Of a stretch of DNA of 64,000 nucleotides, positions 44,654-56,116 are shown one piece after another; position 1 is the first letter of the stretch, and each line of letters starts with the position of its first letter. The position numbers were made by a program, and so were the translations under genes. The stretch lies in the NCBI GenBank assembly GCA_001557505.1, contig LSAX01000001.1, positions 4,836,001-4,900,000 of the forward strand. Reading direction: 5' to 3'. The stretch comes from Reticulascus tulasneorum. Lineage: Eukaryota > Ascomycota > Sordariomycetes > Glomerellales > Reticulascaceae. The notes under the pieces are model-generated. The model worked only from the letters and a program-made list of their open reading frames with translations, was not told where the DNA came from and did no database searches.

Positions 44654-46380
44654 TCACCAACTCAGACGGCGTCCGGACCACGAGGAGTTCGGACACTGCC
44701 TTTTATGCATTACCACGACGCTGCGCCCCTCCAAATTGATGTCCACGATGCGCATTTTCGCTATGCGGGCCGAGCCGGGGATGCAGCTTTCCGTCTCCAC
44801 GCACCCCAGTCCCTCTTCCTCTAAATCAATAATCTCCTGGACGATTGCGGTTACCCCTCTACTGTCCCAAAGTCCCTCGCGGCGTGGTGACGTTGTCAGC
44901 AGGTCGAGAATGTTGCGACGAGTAGTGGGATGCCGGCATTTCATTGCCGCGAAGTACAGCAAGGGTATAATGCCAATGTCCATGGTGAATCGTGGCGATC
45001 CCGCAGCAATGACGGACTCTGCTAGAGTGACGATGCGGTCGAAAACGGTCGTATAGCGGTCGTAGTCCGTCTCGTCGGTCGACATGAGGTTTGTGACCAT
45101 AAGACGGGCACTCACATAAGTAAGCTCAAGCCTTGCCGCCTGAGATTGCGCCATCTTATCTCCAACAGTGGTCGAGAGGTAGGCCGCCATGGAGTTCGAC
45201 CAATCAGAAAGTCGCACGACGAACTGGGCTTGGCCAATTGCTCTAGTCTCCGCCCATTGCGGTGATGTGTCAGTCGGAAGCAAGAATATCTGACTCATTA
45301 GGACGTCGAGAGCGTCTCGTGCCTGTTTGAAGGTCGAAAATGGCTCAGCTGCATTGCTATTGAGAAAAGATGACTCCCATGGGAGCTCCTGTGGCGCAAC
45401 TGTTATTGCTTGGAGCACCAGCCGTGTGTAGACAGGTGCTAATGTATTTCGTATGAGATGTCCACCAGGGGACCAAAATGAGGTTTGGTATGTGCTGGAG
45501 CTTGTACTGGCCTGCCACTGATGGAGGATGTACAGGCCGCTCCGTAAATGCGTGGTGGCTTCTGCAAAATTTCCACGCAGCCATTCGAAACCGACACAAA
45601 GAATGCAGCACAATAATGTTACCTCCAGGCAATTTGTACCTTGGGCCGCAATATGAACATTCAACAGTTTGACAGCTTTAGTATACTGTCCTATGGCAAG
45701 TTTACGTCGGCTTTGGCTAGCTTCGCAATGAGAATAGGATGCAAGGCAATCACTCTCATAGCTCTCATGCAGCGACCCCAACGCGACAATGATATGTCGT
45801 ACACAGGGCTCACGCGTGCTAACTTGAAGCACGAGCTTGGTCCAGAAATCACCTTCAAAGAATCCGGCAAATTGATGTGCGGTTTCAAACTGAAAGTAAC
45901 GTAAGGCTCGGTGCTCTTGCTCATTTCCCGAAACGGTAGTTGGTGGTCCGGATGGTCGGAGGGTTACGAGAGCAGCAAGGGCTGTGTGTGTCGCCTCTGT
46001 TCTGCTTATGGCCAACTGCTGCTGGCTCTTGCTCGCCTCATCCCTCGCGCCCGGGGGGTACCCGTCGCATGAGCGGCCAGTGCTGGAGCACCTTATGCAC
46101 GATGGCCATGTGCGGTCGCATTTGATGTGCCGAACCCTGCGAGTAGTATGTGTGAGCCTTCGGCCGCCATCTGCGCTGTGTCGCTATTCCCACTCCAACA
46201 ACGTAGCGAGCAAATGGCGATGGCTAAGACCACGCACTAGAGGGAGTAGATGCGAAAGTCAAGGAGACGCTAAACATACCGACACACTCCGCAACCCAAG
46301 TTAGTCCTCGTATGCTTGGCTCTTTTCCGCTTCACAACAGGGACAGCCTGCGTTATCTGATCCTCTTTGGTCATTGTCAT
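44654..46380 (-). CDS. Zn(II)2Cys6 transcription factor
   Basis: Exons 46380-46280 and 46136-44654 encode 527 aa. The 143 bp intron splits the zinc cluster; splicing gives CGVCRVRHIKCDRTWPSC followed by IRCSSTGRSC, the full Cx2Cx6Cx6Cx2Cx6C pattern, with basic residues before it (VKRKRAKHTRTN). The remainder (RYFQFETAHQFAGFFEGDFW, then ILCVGFEWLRGNFAEA) matches the C-terminal helical region common in such regulators of secondary metabolism and transport. The start at 46380 gives a short N-terminus; the frame is open to an ATG at 46545, so 55 more residues are possible. It is flanked by the MFS and RTA1 genes and is a candidate local regulator. Confidence 0.9.
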
Positions 46381-47398
46381 GTTTCGGAGTTCGTCAATGG
46401 TATCCAGCACCAGCACTGACAGCAATTGACGCCAAGGTGCTGTCCTTTTGAGATTTCGGGGAATCGGCCGCGCGGGAACTGTAGGCAATATCTCTCCCGC
46501 AAAATAAATCTTGGTCCGCGAGACAATTCGTCGGGCGAGACGCATAAAGAGCTAATGGGTTGATGAGGCGAAGCATCAATAGGGGATTATTGATGGCCCC
46601 CGGCTCCACAAGTCACTGCTTTGCTACTGGCCCGTTCGTCTAATAACCTACAGGGCGTGTAGGGGTGCAATACTTTATCTCTGCAGCGGGACCGCTAGCC
46701 ATATTCGGGGTTGGAAGCACTGGATATTTGCATTTGATCCTTCGTACACTAAGCCTTCTTAGGTTGGTGCATTCATAGGTACCGGAGGCGTTTTATCTGA
46801 ACGAGCTGGCACTGTCCCACAGATGGCTAGCGCTTATCTCTTCTGACCCCTCCTGGACCGAATATGTGCCCCATCTGCATCTCAAATAGACGGTTTGACG
46901 ACATATCGCACGATTGCTGTCTCGTCGACTGGTGTCAGAAAAGGATGGTCCGCTTTCCCGACTTCAGGGTGGGGAACGTTACCATCCTTCGTGGCAAACT
47001 TGCCTAAGAACATTTAAAATTGCGGTCGAATTCAACAGACTACGGAGCCGAGGTCTGGAGCAAATAAGATATCCCATGTCTTTCTCGAGACCCAGCCACA
47101 GCGAGCAACGACAACGACGCGTGTGCTGCCGTGATTAGCATTGCAGAAGCGCACCCAGAAGAGCTTGGCTCGTCTGCACCATTAGCCATCTCGGTTAACC
47201 TAATACGGTTTGTGTCAAATAGTCCAGGGGACGCAGTTTGGAGGACAAATCCACAATCATTGCCTTCAATCTTGAAGTGATATCAAGCCTGACACGCTTC
47301 TATTCTTGCGTTGGTCCTCCACAAACATATAACCCAAGAATCAAGCCACCAGGCATCTGAGCGATACTTACCGGCTGTAGTACGTACAAGCTTGAAAG
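46381..47398. other. Divergent promoter region, regulator / RTA1 gene
   Basis: 1 kb between the outward-reading starts of the Zn2Cys6 gene and the RTA1-type gene. CGG triplets are present, but I find no clean CGG-Nx-CCG pair worth calling. Confidence 0.45.
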
Positions 47399-48498
47399 AT
47401 GGTTTCAATATCCTCGCCCACCTACAACCTCGGCGGCAATGCCTTCTTCGCCATCTGCTTCGCAGTCCTTGTACCATTACAGCTTTACCTCGGCATACGG
47501 CACAAAACCTGGGGCTTCTTAATCGGTATGGTGAGCGGCTGCGTTCTCGAAGTCCTTGGATATGTTGCCCGTGTTCAGATGCATTATGGCGAGAAAAGGT
47601 TCCTGATGTGAGTTAAATTCTTGCTCGCACCAGAGACCTTTAGGTGGTGAGACGACGGACTTGTTCGCAAACAATACTAACTCACGACTACGCAGGTACA
47701 TTGTAACCCTAACTATCGGACCTGCTTTCTTCAGTGCCGCCATTTATCTATGCCTCGCCCGTATTATTACCGTCTACGGTGTACACCTTTCACGATTCCG
47801 GCCACGCACATACACGATCACATTTATGGTGTGCGACTTGATTGCTCTTGTTGTCCAGGCTCTTGGTGGTGCCGTCGCGGGAGGTGACGATTTGTCTAAA
47901 TTGAAACTGGGAATTTCGATCCTTAAGGCGGGTCTGTCGATTCACCTGGCGGCAATGTTCATCTTCGTGGCATTATCGTTGGAATTTGCGTTCAGGGCCT
48001 ACAAAGGACGAAGCAACTGGAATAGAGAGTTCGAAACCTTGCAGCAATCCAAGAAGTTCAAGGTGTTTCTGATTGGTAAGTTCTACAGGGTTCTCTAGCA
48101 TGAAGTCATGTTGCCTTTATTGGTTTTATTATCTTCTCGGCTGTGCCCGAGAGGAAGAGTGTTTGCCACATTCGCTGACAAGTTCTGCAGCTCTCAGCGT
48201 CGCAACGCTCTGCATATTTATTCGAACCACCTTCCGAGTTGCCGAGTTGAGTGCCGGATTCAACAGTGCACTAGCAAAGAACGAAGTGGCATTCATGATC
48301 CTCGAAAGTACCATGGTACTGATTGCCGCACTTTCACTCAGCATTGGACATCCCGGGATTTGCTTTCAAGGTCGTTGGAGGGATGCGGATTTCCATTTGA
48401 AGACAAAAAAGCGCAACGGCACAAGCAAAGATTCGGAAAACGCACATCCGTTAGTAGAGAGAAGAACAGCTGGGCATGTGCCTCTAGGATCGCGGTAA
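47399..48498 (+). CDS. RTA1-family seven-helix membrane protein
   Basis: Exons 47399-47607, 47696-48075 and 48191-48498 encode 298 aa. Seven hydrophobic segments are visible, with the RTA1 landmarks EVLGYVARV, PAFFSAAIYLCLARII, DLIALVVQALGGAVA, and the final part reading CIFIRTTFRVAELSAGF. The tail is short and hydrophilic. The family includes Rta1 and Rsb1 of yeast, linked to resistance to 7-aminocholesterol and to export of long-chain bases. In filamentous fungi, members often lie beside metabolic clusters. Next to the Zn2Cys6 regulator and the GMC oxidoreductase it may act in self-protection or export; this is inference. Confidence 0.92.
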
Positions 48499-48810
48499 GG
48501 GCTGGTGTTTGGATGATCGGCAAGCTTTGATGAGCTACAAACTGGAGAGGTGGACATGATATCATTGATCCCGAACTGTAGACGGAGATGCTTAAGCTTT
48601 GGTTGAATACGGTCAAGGTCGATACGATCAAGCTGTGAGCGTCAAGTGTACAGTAGAAACACGAACCCCGATGGGCTTGCCCCACCATGTAGTCAAACCT
48701 TAGCTTTTATATACAAATCGCAGCCCGGTGTTCTGTCTTATTGCCGAGATTTGATCAAATCTGCTGCCTACCCATTTGTCAGTACAGAGCTTCGCGACGG
48801 CATGCATGTG
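48499..48810. other. Convergent intergenic region
   Basis: 312 bp between the 3' ends of the RTA1 and GMC genes. Nothing else recognised. Confidence 0.5.
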
Positions 48811-50904
48811 CTATTTGAAGACAATCCTTACCTTCTCAGCGATTGCGTAAACAGTCATACTCGTCGTCGAACCTACAATAGTAGGCATGATACTAGCATC
48901 TACCACGCTCAGACTTTTAACTCCGTAGACTAGCAAGTCCTCATCGACCACCCCTCCCCACTCGCGAGGCATCTTCGCAGCTGTACCGACCGGGTGGTAC
49001 ACGCTTGGTATGATATTCCGTCTGGCCCAATCGGCTAGATCTTTGTCCGAAACTAGCGCTGAACCAGGTTGCACCTCGGTGGAATTATACCGTCCCAACT
49101 CACCGGTAGTAATAAAACGACGGAAGAACTTGATTTGCTCCACCATAATATCAATGTCGATAGGGTTTGAAGCGGCGCGGTAATCCACGATCACCTCGCC
49201 CTCGGGATTCGTGATATTCAAATAAATGTTACCACGGCTCACTGGTTTCACGTTTTGCGGATTGCAAGAGGGGTTGCCATTGATCATGTACTCCATGAAG
49301 TTGACACCTTTGGAGCGCATTGCTTTCGCTAGGACTCGCTGTTGTGCCTTATATCCTGCGAGAATGGTGGGATGGGTGTCCTTCGGGAGGTGTGCCGCTG
49401 GATCCTGATATTCGAATCTCTTTGCCAAGTCTTCGAAACCGTCCGGGGAAACAACGGGCAGTCCAATAAAGACTCCAAGTGCTATGCCGAATCCATTTTG
49501 TATGCTTGTCGAGTTGACTTGCGGAACGGGAGGTGCAGTCTCCCCTTTATATCCAAGTGTCAGTAAACACAACGACGTCAGGGGTATGACGTGAAAGCTC
49601 ACACTTGAAGCTAATTCCGGGTATATAGCTGTGATCTTGGAAGTTGGCGCCAACTCCTGGCAGGTCGACTTTCAACGGAATCTTAGCTCTAGCCAGTAAA
49701 TCAGCAGGTCCAATACCGCTCAGCTGTAGAACTTGTGGGGTATGAACAGCTCCAGCGGCAAGAATGACTTCTTTTCGAGCCTTGACGGTATATGCGTTTG
49801 CAGAACTGCCACCCCGTGGAAAATACTGAACACCGACCGCGGTGTCGCCGTCGAAGATGATTTTGTTGACCTTGGTTCCCGTCACTAGTTCATAATTGGT
49901 CCGGTTTAAGCCATCCCAGTGACCTGTTCGAGCATAAGAGCGATTGAAAGTCACGGGATCCATCGATGTCGTGAACCAGTACAATCCGTTCTCACCTCCG
50001 GCACCATCGACTGGAACATCAACACCAGGCATGTTCTTCATGGCATTGTACATCGGTACTTTGCGTCACTGTTAGCTCCTACTGTCGTGCTCTTGAATTT
50101 GACTCATTGTCAAAATGACAGCTTCAGTCGGGGCCTTACTTATGTTAGGCTGTACGCCACTGGAGTAAGTGGCGTATATCTTGGTCTTGGGGTCTTGGGC
50201 CCAATGATCCAGATCGTAGGTAATGTTGTAATCAGCAGCGAGGTCTTGCTTTGGAGGGGTAAAATGAATGCCCTGGATGACTCTGAGTACATCACACATC
50301 TTTCAGTCTATACGTTTTTGGACTCACCTTTTTGAAATACTGAAAGATATTCTTCCAGTTCCATGTGCTGTTAGACGACCCACTGAGCTCTGCCCACATG
50401 TCATACTCCTCTGCGGATCCCCGTTGGAACACTTGTCCGTTGACTGCGGAGCTGCCGCCCACAATGCACCCGATTGCAACATTGAAGCTTCTGTCGTTCA
50501 GTTCGGGACATGGCTGGGACGTAATGTTGTAGGTTGTCCTTCCAGGCCGATACCCGTCTTGTTCTATGCAAATTTCATAAGTACGAAGTGATGATTTATA
50601 AAGATTGCAAGTGATGTACCAAGATAGCCATACTCAATTGCCAACACCGAATCTAAGTAAGTGGTTGTTAACGGGGTTCCCCGGTTTGTATGTAGAGATG
50701 TGCATGCTTACATTTACCGCTTTCACTGAGTCTGTCTCCCACCGTCAAGCCAGCTGTGCCTCCACCAACAATCACATAGTCGTATATGTCCGCAACGCGT
50801 TCCGCTCGCTCGAGTAAGGTTGCATGAGGAGTTGACCCGGGATATGCAGACACATACGGAGCAGACAGTATGGCAAGCGCGTAAATGAGGGAATAAGGAA
50901 CCAT
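48811..50904 (-). CDS. Secreted GMC-family FAD oxidoreductase
   Basis: Six exons: 50904-50712, 50652-50620, 50563-50328, 50272-50140, 50058-49603 and 49544-48811, encoding 594 aa. Residues 1-20 form a signal peptide (LIYALAILSAPYVSA). The ADP-binding motif YDYVIVGGGTAGL follows at 41-53. Further landmarks are GCIVGGSSAVNGQVFQRGS (the GMC signature), LAAGAVHTPQVLQLSGIGP (the second signature), and a C-terminal active-site region with His in YHPVGTAAK and the final SLSVVDASIMPTIVGSTTS. It belongs to the choline dehydrogenase / aryl-alcohol oxidase group, which also includes metabolite enzymes such as versicolorin B synthase and patulin synthase. The tiny 33 bp exon 2 is supported by VLAIEYGYL. 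Confidence 0.92.
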
Positions 50905-52314
50905 GTTGCCCAATATCAAACGGCGGATCTTTAGAGTCGCGCAATTAATGGACGAACCTTTAACTCATAACTCTCTCCAGCCTCCATTAACAGGATCCTG
51001 TCGTTCTTTTAATCCACTATCACTACTAACGGGGAGAGGAGACAAATTCAGCTGTATATAGCCGGTATATTGAATTGGGCTGCGAAGGATTCTTCGGATG
51101 ATCGGTAGTTGTGCTTGTGATTCACCCCGCTCCAGTCTTCTTTCAATAACAGCGGGGAACAGGCAGAAAGGGTCGCCAGTCCAATTTGTCCTTGCTGATG
51201 CGCATCCAGAGATGCATGTTTGCCAAGAGAATCTGATATATCGAATTAGGTAATGCCTTTGACATCGATCTGTCCATCTCCGCTGAATGCCGACGCAAAA
51301 CCCCCCCTCTCCTGTAAACTGTCTATACTTGCGCTCTGTGGTTCTATGCAACTTACTTGATGAGATCGCTCAATGGCGGCTTCTTATTCTGCTTCATGAC
51401 TTCTCAAGAACTGCAGATAAGGATTGTGGGTTTCTCGCCTGAGGCTTGATATTGGTAATGGTGCTTCAGAAAAGCTGAACCGACGACCAAGTACGACTAG
51501 TTCTAGAAACACAAAACTCAGACCATATGTTTTGGACTTGGCTTTGAAGCATACAACAGCGAGTACCTCTCCACTGACTGTATCAACATGGCTAAATGAA
51601 ATCTTCAGATTAGCTAGTAAGAAAACAAGTCTTTCAATTCTCTGATATTCAGAGCCTTGTAAATTGATCTATATAAAACAGTTAGAGAACTTTTGACTTA
51701 ATGATGATGGAAATCTATTTAACGTACGCCCTAAGCCTTTAGAAGTTAATAAGGAGATTCGAAACATTCGATGAGAAACGAGACACCCGCGTGACAGCAG
51801 AGAACCAGTATATATCCCCGTGGTTTATTGATCAAGATAATCTAGCTGGCTAGTTACAGTCTCAGAATTCAGACAGAGACAGTAGTGATGGAAGTATTGG
51901 AGTTCCGGGCATCGCCAGTAGAGCTTAGTACAAAGAGTCTGCCATGAGCTGTACAAAATCGGCATCGAGGGAATACAGACGCCTGCCATACGACCGTTTA
52001 CTCAATAAACTAAATGCCAACAAATCATGAAATTCTGGGCCTCGAGGCAAAGAGCGTAGGAGCGCATTTGAGACCAGTGCCTCCTGAAAAAAGAGGATAG
52101 AGCAGGGACTTTGAAGTTATATATACGAGTGAACCCTTCTCCTTGCGCATGACTTGATGAGTAGAGACGCTCCGAGAGTAGCACCAAGCGATTCTTTTGG
52201 CGAACCACTCGACATCTTCGCATTTCGGAACTAGCCCCGAGCCTTATCTCCTCTGAAAGGTGGCATCCAAATCTGTCTTTACTGCTGATATATGCTCTTT
52301 AGATATATTTATGA
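50905..52314. other. AT-rich gene-free region
   Basis: Promoter side of the GMC gene, then about 1 kb of AT-rich sequence up to the GARS gene. Many short frames end in TAA or TAG. The composition resembles DNA altered by repeat-induced point mutation, but I found no recognisable remnant in this part. Confidence 0.5.
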
Positions 52315-53818
52315 TCAGCATTGATATTCTTGTGCTTGGGGTGGTGGAAACTCATACTGAGCCGCAATATCCTTTCGGTAAAACATGCCTTTGAATCGAA
52401 TGCTTTCTACACCTCTGTATGCCAGAAGTACTGCTTCTTCGAGGTTGGACCCATAGGCTGCAACGGACAACACTCGTCCACCGGCCGTTTTGAGCTCCCC
52501 ACAACTACTTATCTCAGTGCCGGCATGAAAGACCTGTACACCTAGAGGCACATTATAAGTGATTTTCAATTATAATAGAAGAAACATGGGAGAGAACAAA
52601 CCTTGAGGACATAGCCCCAGTTGAATAACATCTCCTGTGGAGTATGATTCTGGATAGCCACCTGCAGCGACCACAACATTGCAAGCATATCCCGGAAGTA
52701 GTGGAATGGGCACTGTGCCGAGCCTACCCATGGCACAAGAAAGCAGAATAGCCGTAAGGTCACATTCTGGTGCAAGAAGCATCATCATTGTCTGTGTCTC
52801 GGGGTCCCCAAATCTTGCATGGTACTCGATAACCTTAGGGCCTGCTTTTGTCATCATGATGCCTGTGAAAAGCATCCCAACGAACAGCCGGCCTAGTTTA
52901 TATGTTAAAACGGTACAGACGGCCCGGTGTTTAAGAGGAGGCAATGCCTACCTTCAGCCTTCAATGCAGCAAGTGTCGGCCGGATGATGTCATTATCGAT
53001 TTCACTTAGCTGAGTAGGGTATACAAAGGGCACAGGCGCGTAAACTCCCATGCCGACAGTGTTTAAGCCTTTATTTCCGTCTAGAATCCGCTTGTGGTCC
53101 TGACCAGGTGCTAACGATACGAAGGTCTTGCCGTCACAGAATGTCAAGATGCTGATCTCATTCCCTTCTAGGAGCTCCTCAATAATGACAGATTGACCGG
53201 CAATTCCGAACTTTTTGTCGATCATCATTTCATGAAGGGCGAGCTGTGCTTCAGCATGGCTTGCTGGGAGAATTACACCTTTCCCAGCAGCCAGGCCATC
53301 GACTTTGATCACAAGTCGGGAACCGTCGACCTGATCGAGGTACTGTTTGGCATTATCATAGCTGGAAACGCTCTGGTAATCTGCCGTCGGGATCGCATAG
53401 TTTTTCATTAGGTTTTTTGCAAACGTTTTGGATCCTTCTATCTCAGCAGCTTCCTTCGTAGGAGCAAAGCACGGGATTCCACCTTAATCGAGTTAGGAGG
53501 GCCAATGCATTCGTGAGGCAAGAAGCATCGTTTGACTCAACTATCTCTGAAGTATCCCTCGATTCCATCTACCACGGCATCGTCCGGGCCAGCTACGACG
53601 AGACCCACTCCAAGGTCTTTGGCCAAGGAAACTAGCCTTGGATAGTCGTTTGGTTCGATTTGACAAACATTTGAGACGTTAGAAAGTCTGCTTGTACCTC
53701 CATTGCCTGGTACAACATAGACATGTTTGGCCAAAGGACTCTGGGTCAACTTCCAGGCCAGACTATGTTCTCGACCTCCTCTCCCGATGACGAAAACCTT
53801 GAGACTAACAGTTTCCAT
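52315..53818 (-). CDS. Stand-alone phosphoribosylamine-glycine ligase (GARS domain only)
   Basis: Exons 53818-53542, 53482-52952, 52892-52602 and 52541-52315 encode 441 aa, close to bacterial PurD. The N-domain begins KVFVIGRGGREHSLAWKL, VYVVPGNGGT follows, and the ATP-grasp core has LVIKVDGLAAGKGVI, EELLEGNEISILTF and EYHARFGDPETQT. The C-domain ends in AYRGVESIRFKGMFYRKDIA and a stop. GARS makes glycinamide ribonucleotide from phosphoribosylamine, glycine and ATP in purine synthesis. Ascomycetes normally carry it fused to AIR synthetase (ADE5,7 type), but here no AIRS sequence follows. The local sequence is diverged (MMMLLAPECDL) from housekeeping forms, so it is probably a paralogue. It lies next to a dead polyketide-type enoyl reductase. 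Confidence 0.85.
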
Positions 53819-54460
53819 GTCGAATAGAAGGAAAAATCTGTGGGACAAGCTATTATGGCTCACCGGAGGCCATAGATCGGAACGGGATAAATATTTAATG
53901 GAAGCAGGATATGACTGACTGGTAAGATCAGTCGCAAGAAAAATCGGCATTCACATGCCAAATTAAGGTTTTTTGGGAACCACTTCACCGATGAGGACAA
54001 ATGAGACTCGGCACCGAGATTGAGCCGGGATAGAAGGATTTGCTTGCTTCCTCGGCATTCTTTGCTTCTTCAGGCCGATCAGATCCGTAGGATAGGATGA
54101 TGTGAGAAACGTTGGGCCCGGGGCTGACCAAAGTTCGTTGTATGAGATAACCTCATCCGGAACGACTTCAATGCAGCATACGTGAAGATAGATATGGGCG
54201 TGGGGAAAACGAAAGCCATTGGAAGAAAGGTCTCTTGAGTCAATTAGATCAGGCAAGACGAAGTGGCAGGAGCTCGGTTGTTTTCATTCGCACCATGGCC
54301 ATGCTTCGTGAGAAACCTCACTGCATATCAGCCAAGGAACACTTGACAGAATATTTGTATGAGACTACCTAGGTAATTAAGATATGTCTGTTCGACAAGA
54401 AATCCTTTTAAAAGCTGGTTCAGCAAGTAGCTACGAGATGCAGTTGCGCGACATGCGCTG
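53819..54460. other. Intergenic region upstream of the GARS gene
   Basis: Promoter of the GARS gene. The frame is open upstream of the chosen ATG to another ATG at 53950, but that extension has no family match. Nothing else found. Confidence 0.45.
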
Positions 54461-55345
54461 TCATACCGAACAGAATGTATAGACCTGCTTCGTACCGCTT
54501 ACTTCCTTGTTCTTCAACTGCTGAAGCCCAACCAGAATTCCTTCGAGTTCCTTGCCGCCGCTATTTACATCCAACCTGGGTGTCTTAATCTTCCCACTAG
54601 CAAGCAGTGAGCGGCCGAGTTCCCAAAACATCTTGGCAAACTCATAGTCCTTTGGGACTGCATCGGCTGTAGAGAACTTCTCAAAACGCTCTCCAAAGAG
54701 CGTGTATGCGATAGCACTCGTATTTTTAACCTTTGGATTCACGGCTTGGACTACGGAGTCGTCCACACGATTCAACCATGCATATTGGCTGCCCTGGCTG
54801 TTAATGACTGAATCGTACAGCTTCGAGCTCTCTGTGCTGCCGATGCAATCCCAAAAATGTCGTAATTAGCCGTTTGTGAATTCCTTGATGTCTAATGCCA
54901 CAGTCGGGGAATCGTAGTCGAATGCAGCCTCTGCGCCGAGCGACTTGACATACTCAAAGTTGCTCGGGCTGCAAGTAACCACAACACGGCAACCTGACAG
55001 CTTGGCAAATTGAATTCCTAGAGTTGCTGTTGCTGTACCTCCACCTTAGATGAGTAGAGGGATAGAAGTCTGGGGTCCGTCCTGTGGCAGCGGGAGCTTA
55101 AGGGCCTGATATAAGCCTTGTCCCTGCACATGAGAGTTGGCTCTGCTTCAATCAAACACCAAAGCGCACTTACAACTGTGCTGATGCCAACACCAAGAGT
55201 CGCAGCTTGTTCATCGCTCAGGTTGTCTGGAGTTTGATTTGCAAATCTCCTTCACTGCGATATACTCGGCAAACGCACCATCGTCTGACTTGCTCTGGTT
55301 TGAGCTGAATACAGGACAGGTTTCGAGCTATCGAGCCGTGAATTC
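54461..55345 (-). pseudogene. Decayed trans-acting enoyl reductase (LovC/ToxD-like MDR)
   Basis: The C-terminal 104 codons (54775-54461) are intact: AYTLFGERFEKF and a KEVSGTKQVYTF ending. Upstream in the same frame are the Rossmann strand GGGTATATLGIQFAKLSG and VKSLGAEAAFDYDSPT, but with TAA stops at 55048-55046 (where Tyr is expected before the Gly motif) and 54868-54866. An intact intron (GTAAGTGCG to TGTGCAG, about 55194-55132) and the segment DDGAFAEYIAVK survive further 5', separated by small frameshifts near 55230-55290. Relatives are stand-alone enoyl reductases that serve reducing polyketide synthases. The lesions look like C-to-T changes plus small indels. No polyketide synthase is in the window. 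Confidence 0.8.
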
Positions 55346-56116
55346 CAAGGGAAGTGTCGGATTATAAGTACTGCCTAGAGAATGACCTGCTAGTGACTTC
55401 CAAGTGATATAGATAATCCAGCTTTTCGGCCTAACTTCTGCAGCATGTCAAAGGATCTTTTGCAGCGGTTTAGCTTGGTTTACCCAATGCTCAACGAGTA
55501 ACCGATGCCGGCTTCGCAATGCACGTCTAGTCCTGCTAATCTTTGCTGAATCTGCTGATAATTGGAAACGAAGATTATTGAGTTGCTTTATATCAAGAAA
55601 TATCTTCTTGCAAGGTTAGTGTGGTGGACCTTCCTTCGAGTTTAGCTATCTCAACCGCTCCCAATTTTGGCCGCTTGAACCATTGAGACATCGACTAGTC
55701 ATGCAATTCCAAGCGATACTCATTAGGCAAATACTAGTTATCCTGCAGGCTGCATCTATCTCCGCACCCTTAGACTCACTTGGGGAGCCGGCTATGTCCA
55801 CTTCTTGTCCATTGACTGCCGGCGCACTCATCATATAACCGAGTGTAAATATTCGGAAGCTTGACATCTTGCCTTTAGCTACATATGTGCTTGGTGAGTT
55901 GCTGCCCGAACTCGGTGCTCTGCGTATCAAGACACGAGAGCCTAAATTGACCAAGCTTGACTCTTTAACTAGGCCCCCCAGTGCAGCAATCCAGTATGAA
56001 ATGAGCAAGCAAGTGAGGCAAGTGAGACAAAGCTTGTAGAACCAGCTATCAACAATTGCCACGCCATATACCATGAATGATTCGTTCTCAGTCGTTATCA
56101 TCTACCCCTTCCTAGT
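55346..56116. other. AT-rich region between the pseudogene and msh4
   Basis: It may hold the lost 5' part of the enoyl reductase, but I cannot follow it. A minus-strand frame at 55646-56101 has no family features. Confidence 0.45.

Noticed and set aside
55646..56101. 151-codon minus-strand frame after the enoyl reductase relic
   Set aside because: No motif recognised; could be unrelated noise in AT-rich DNA.
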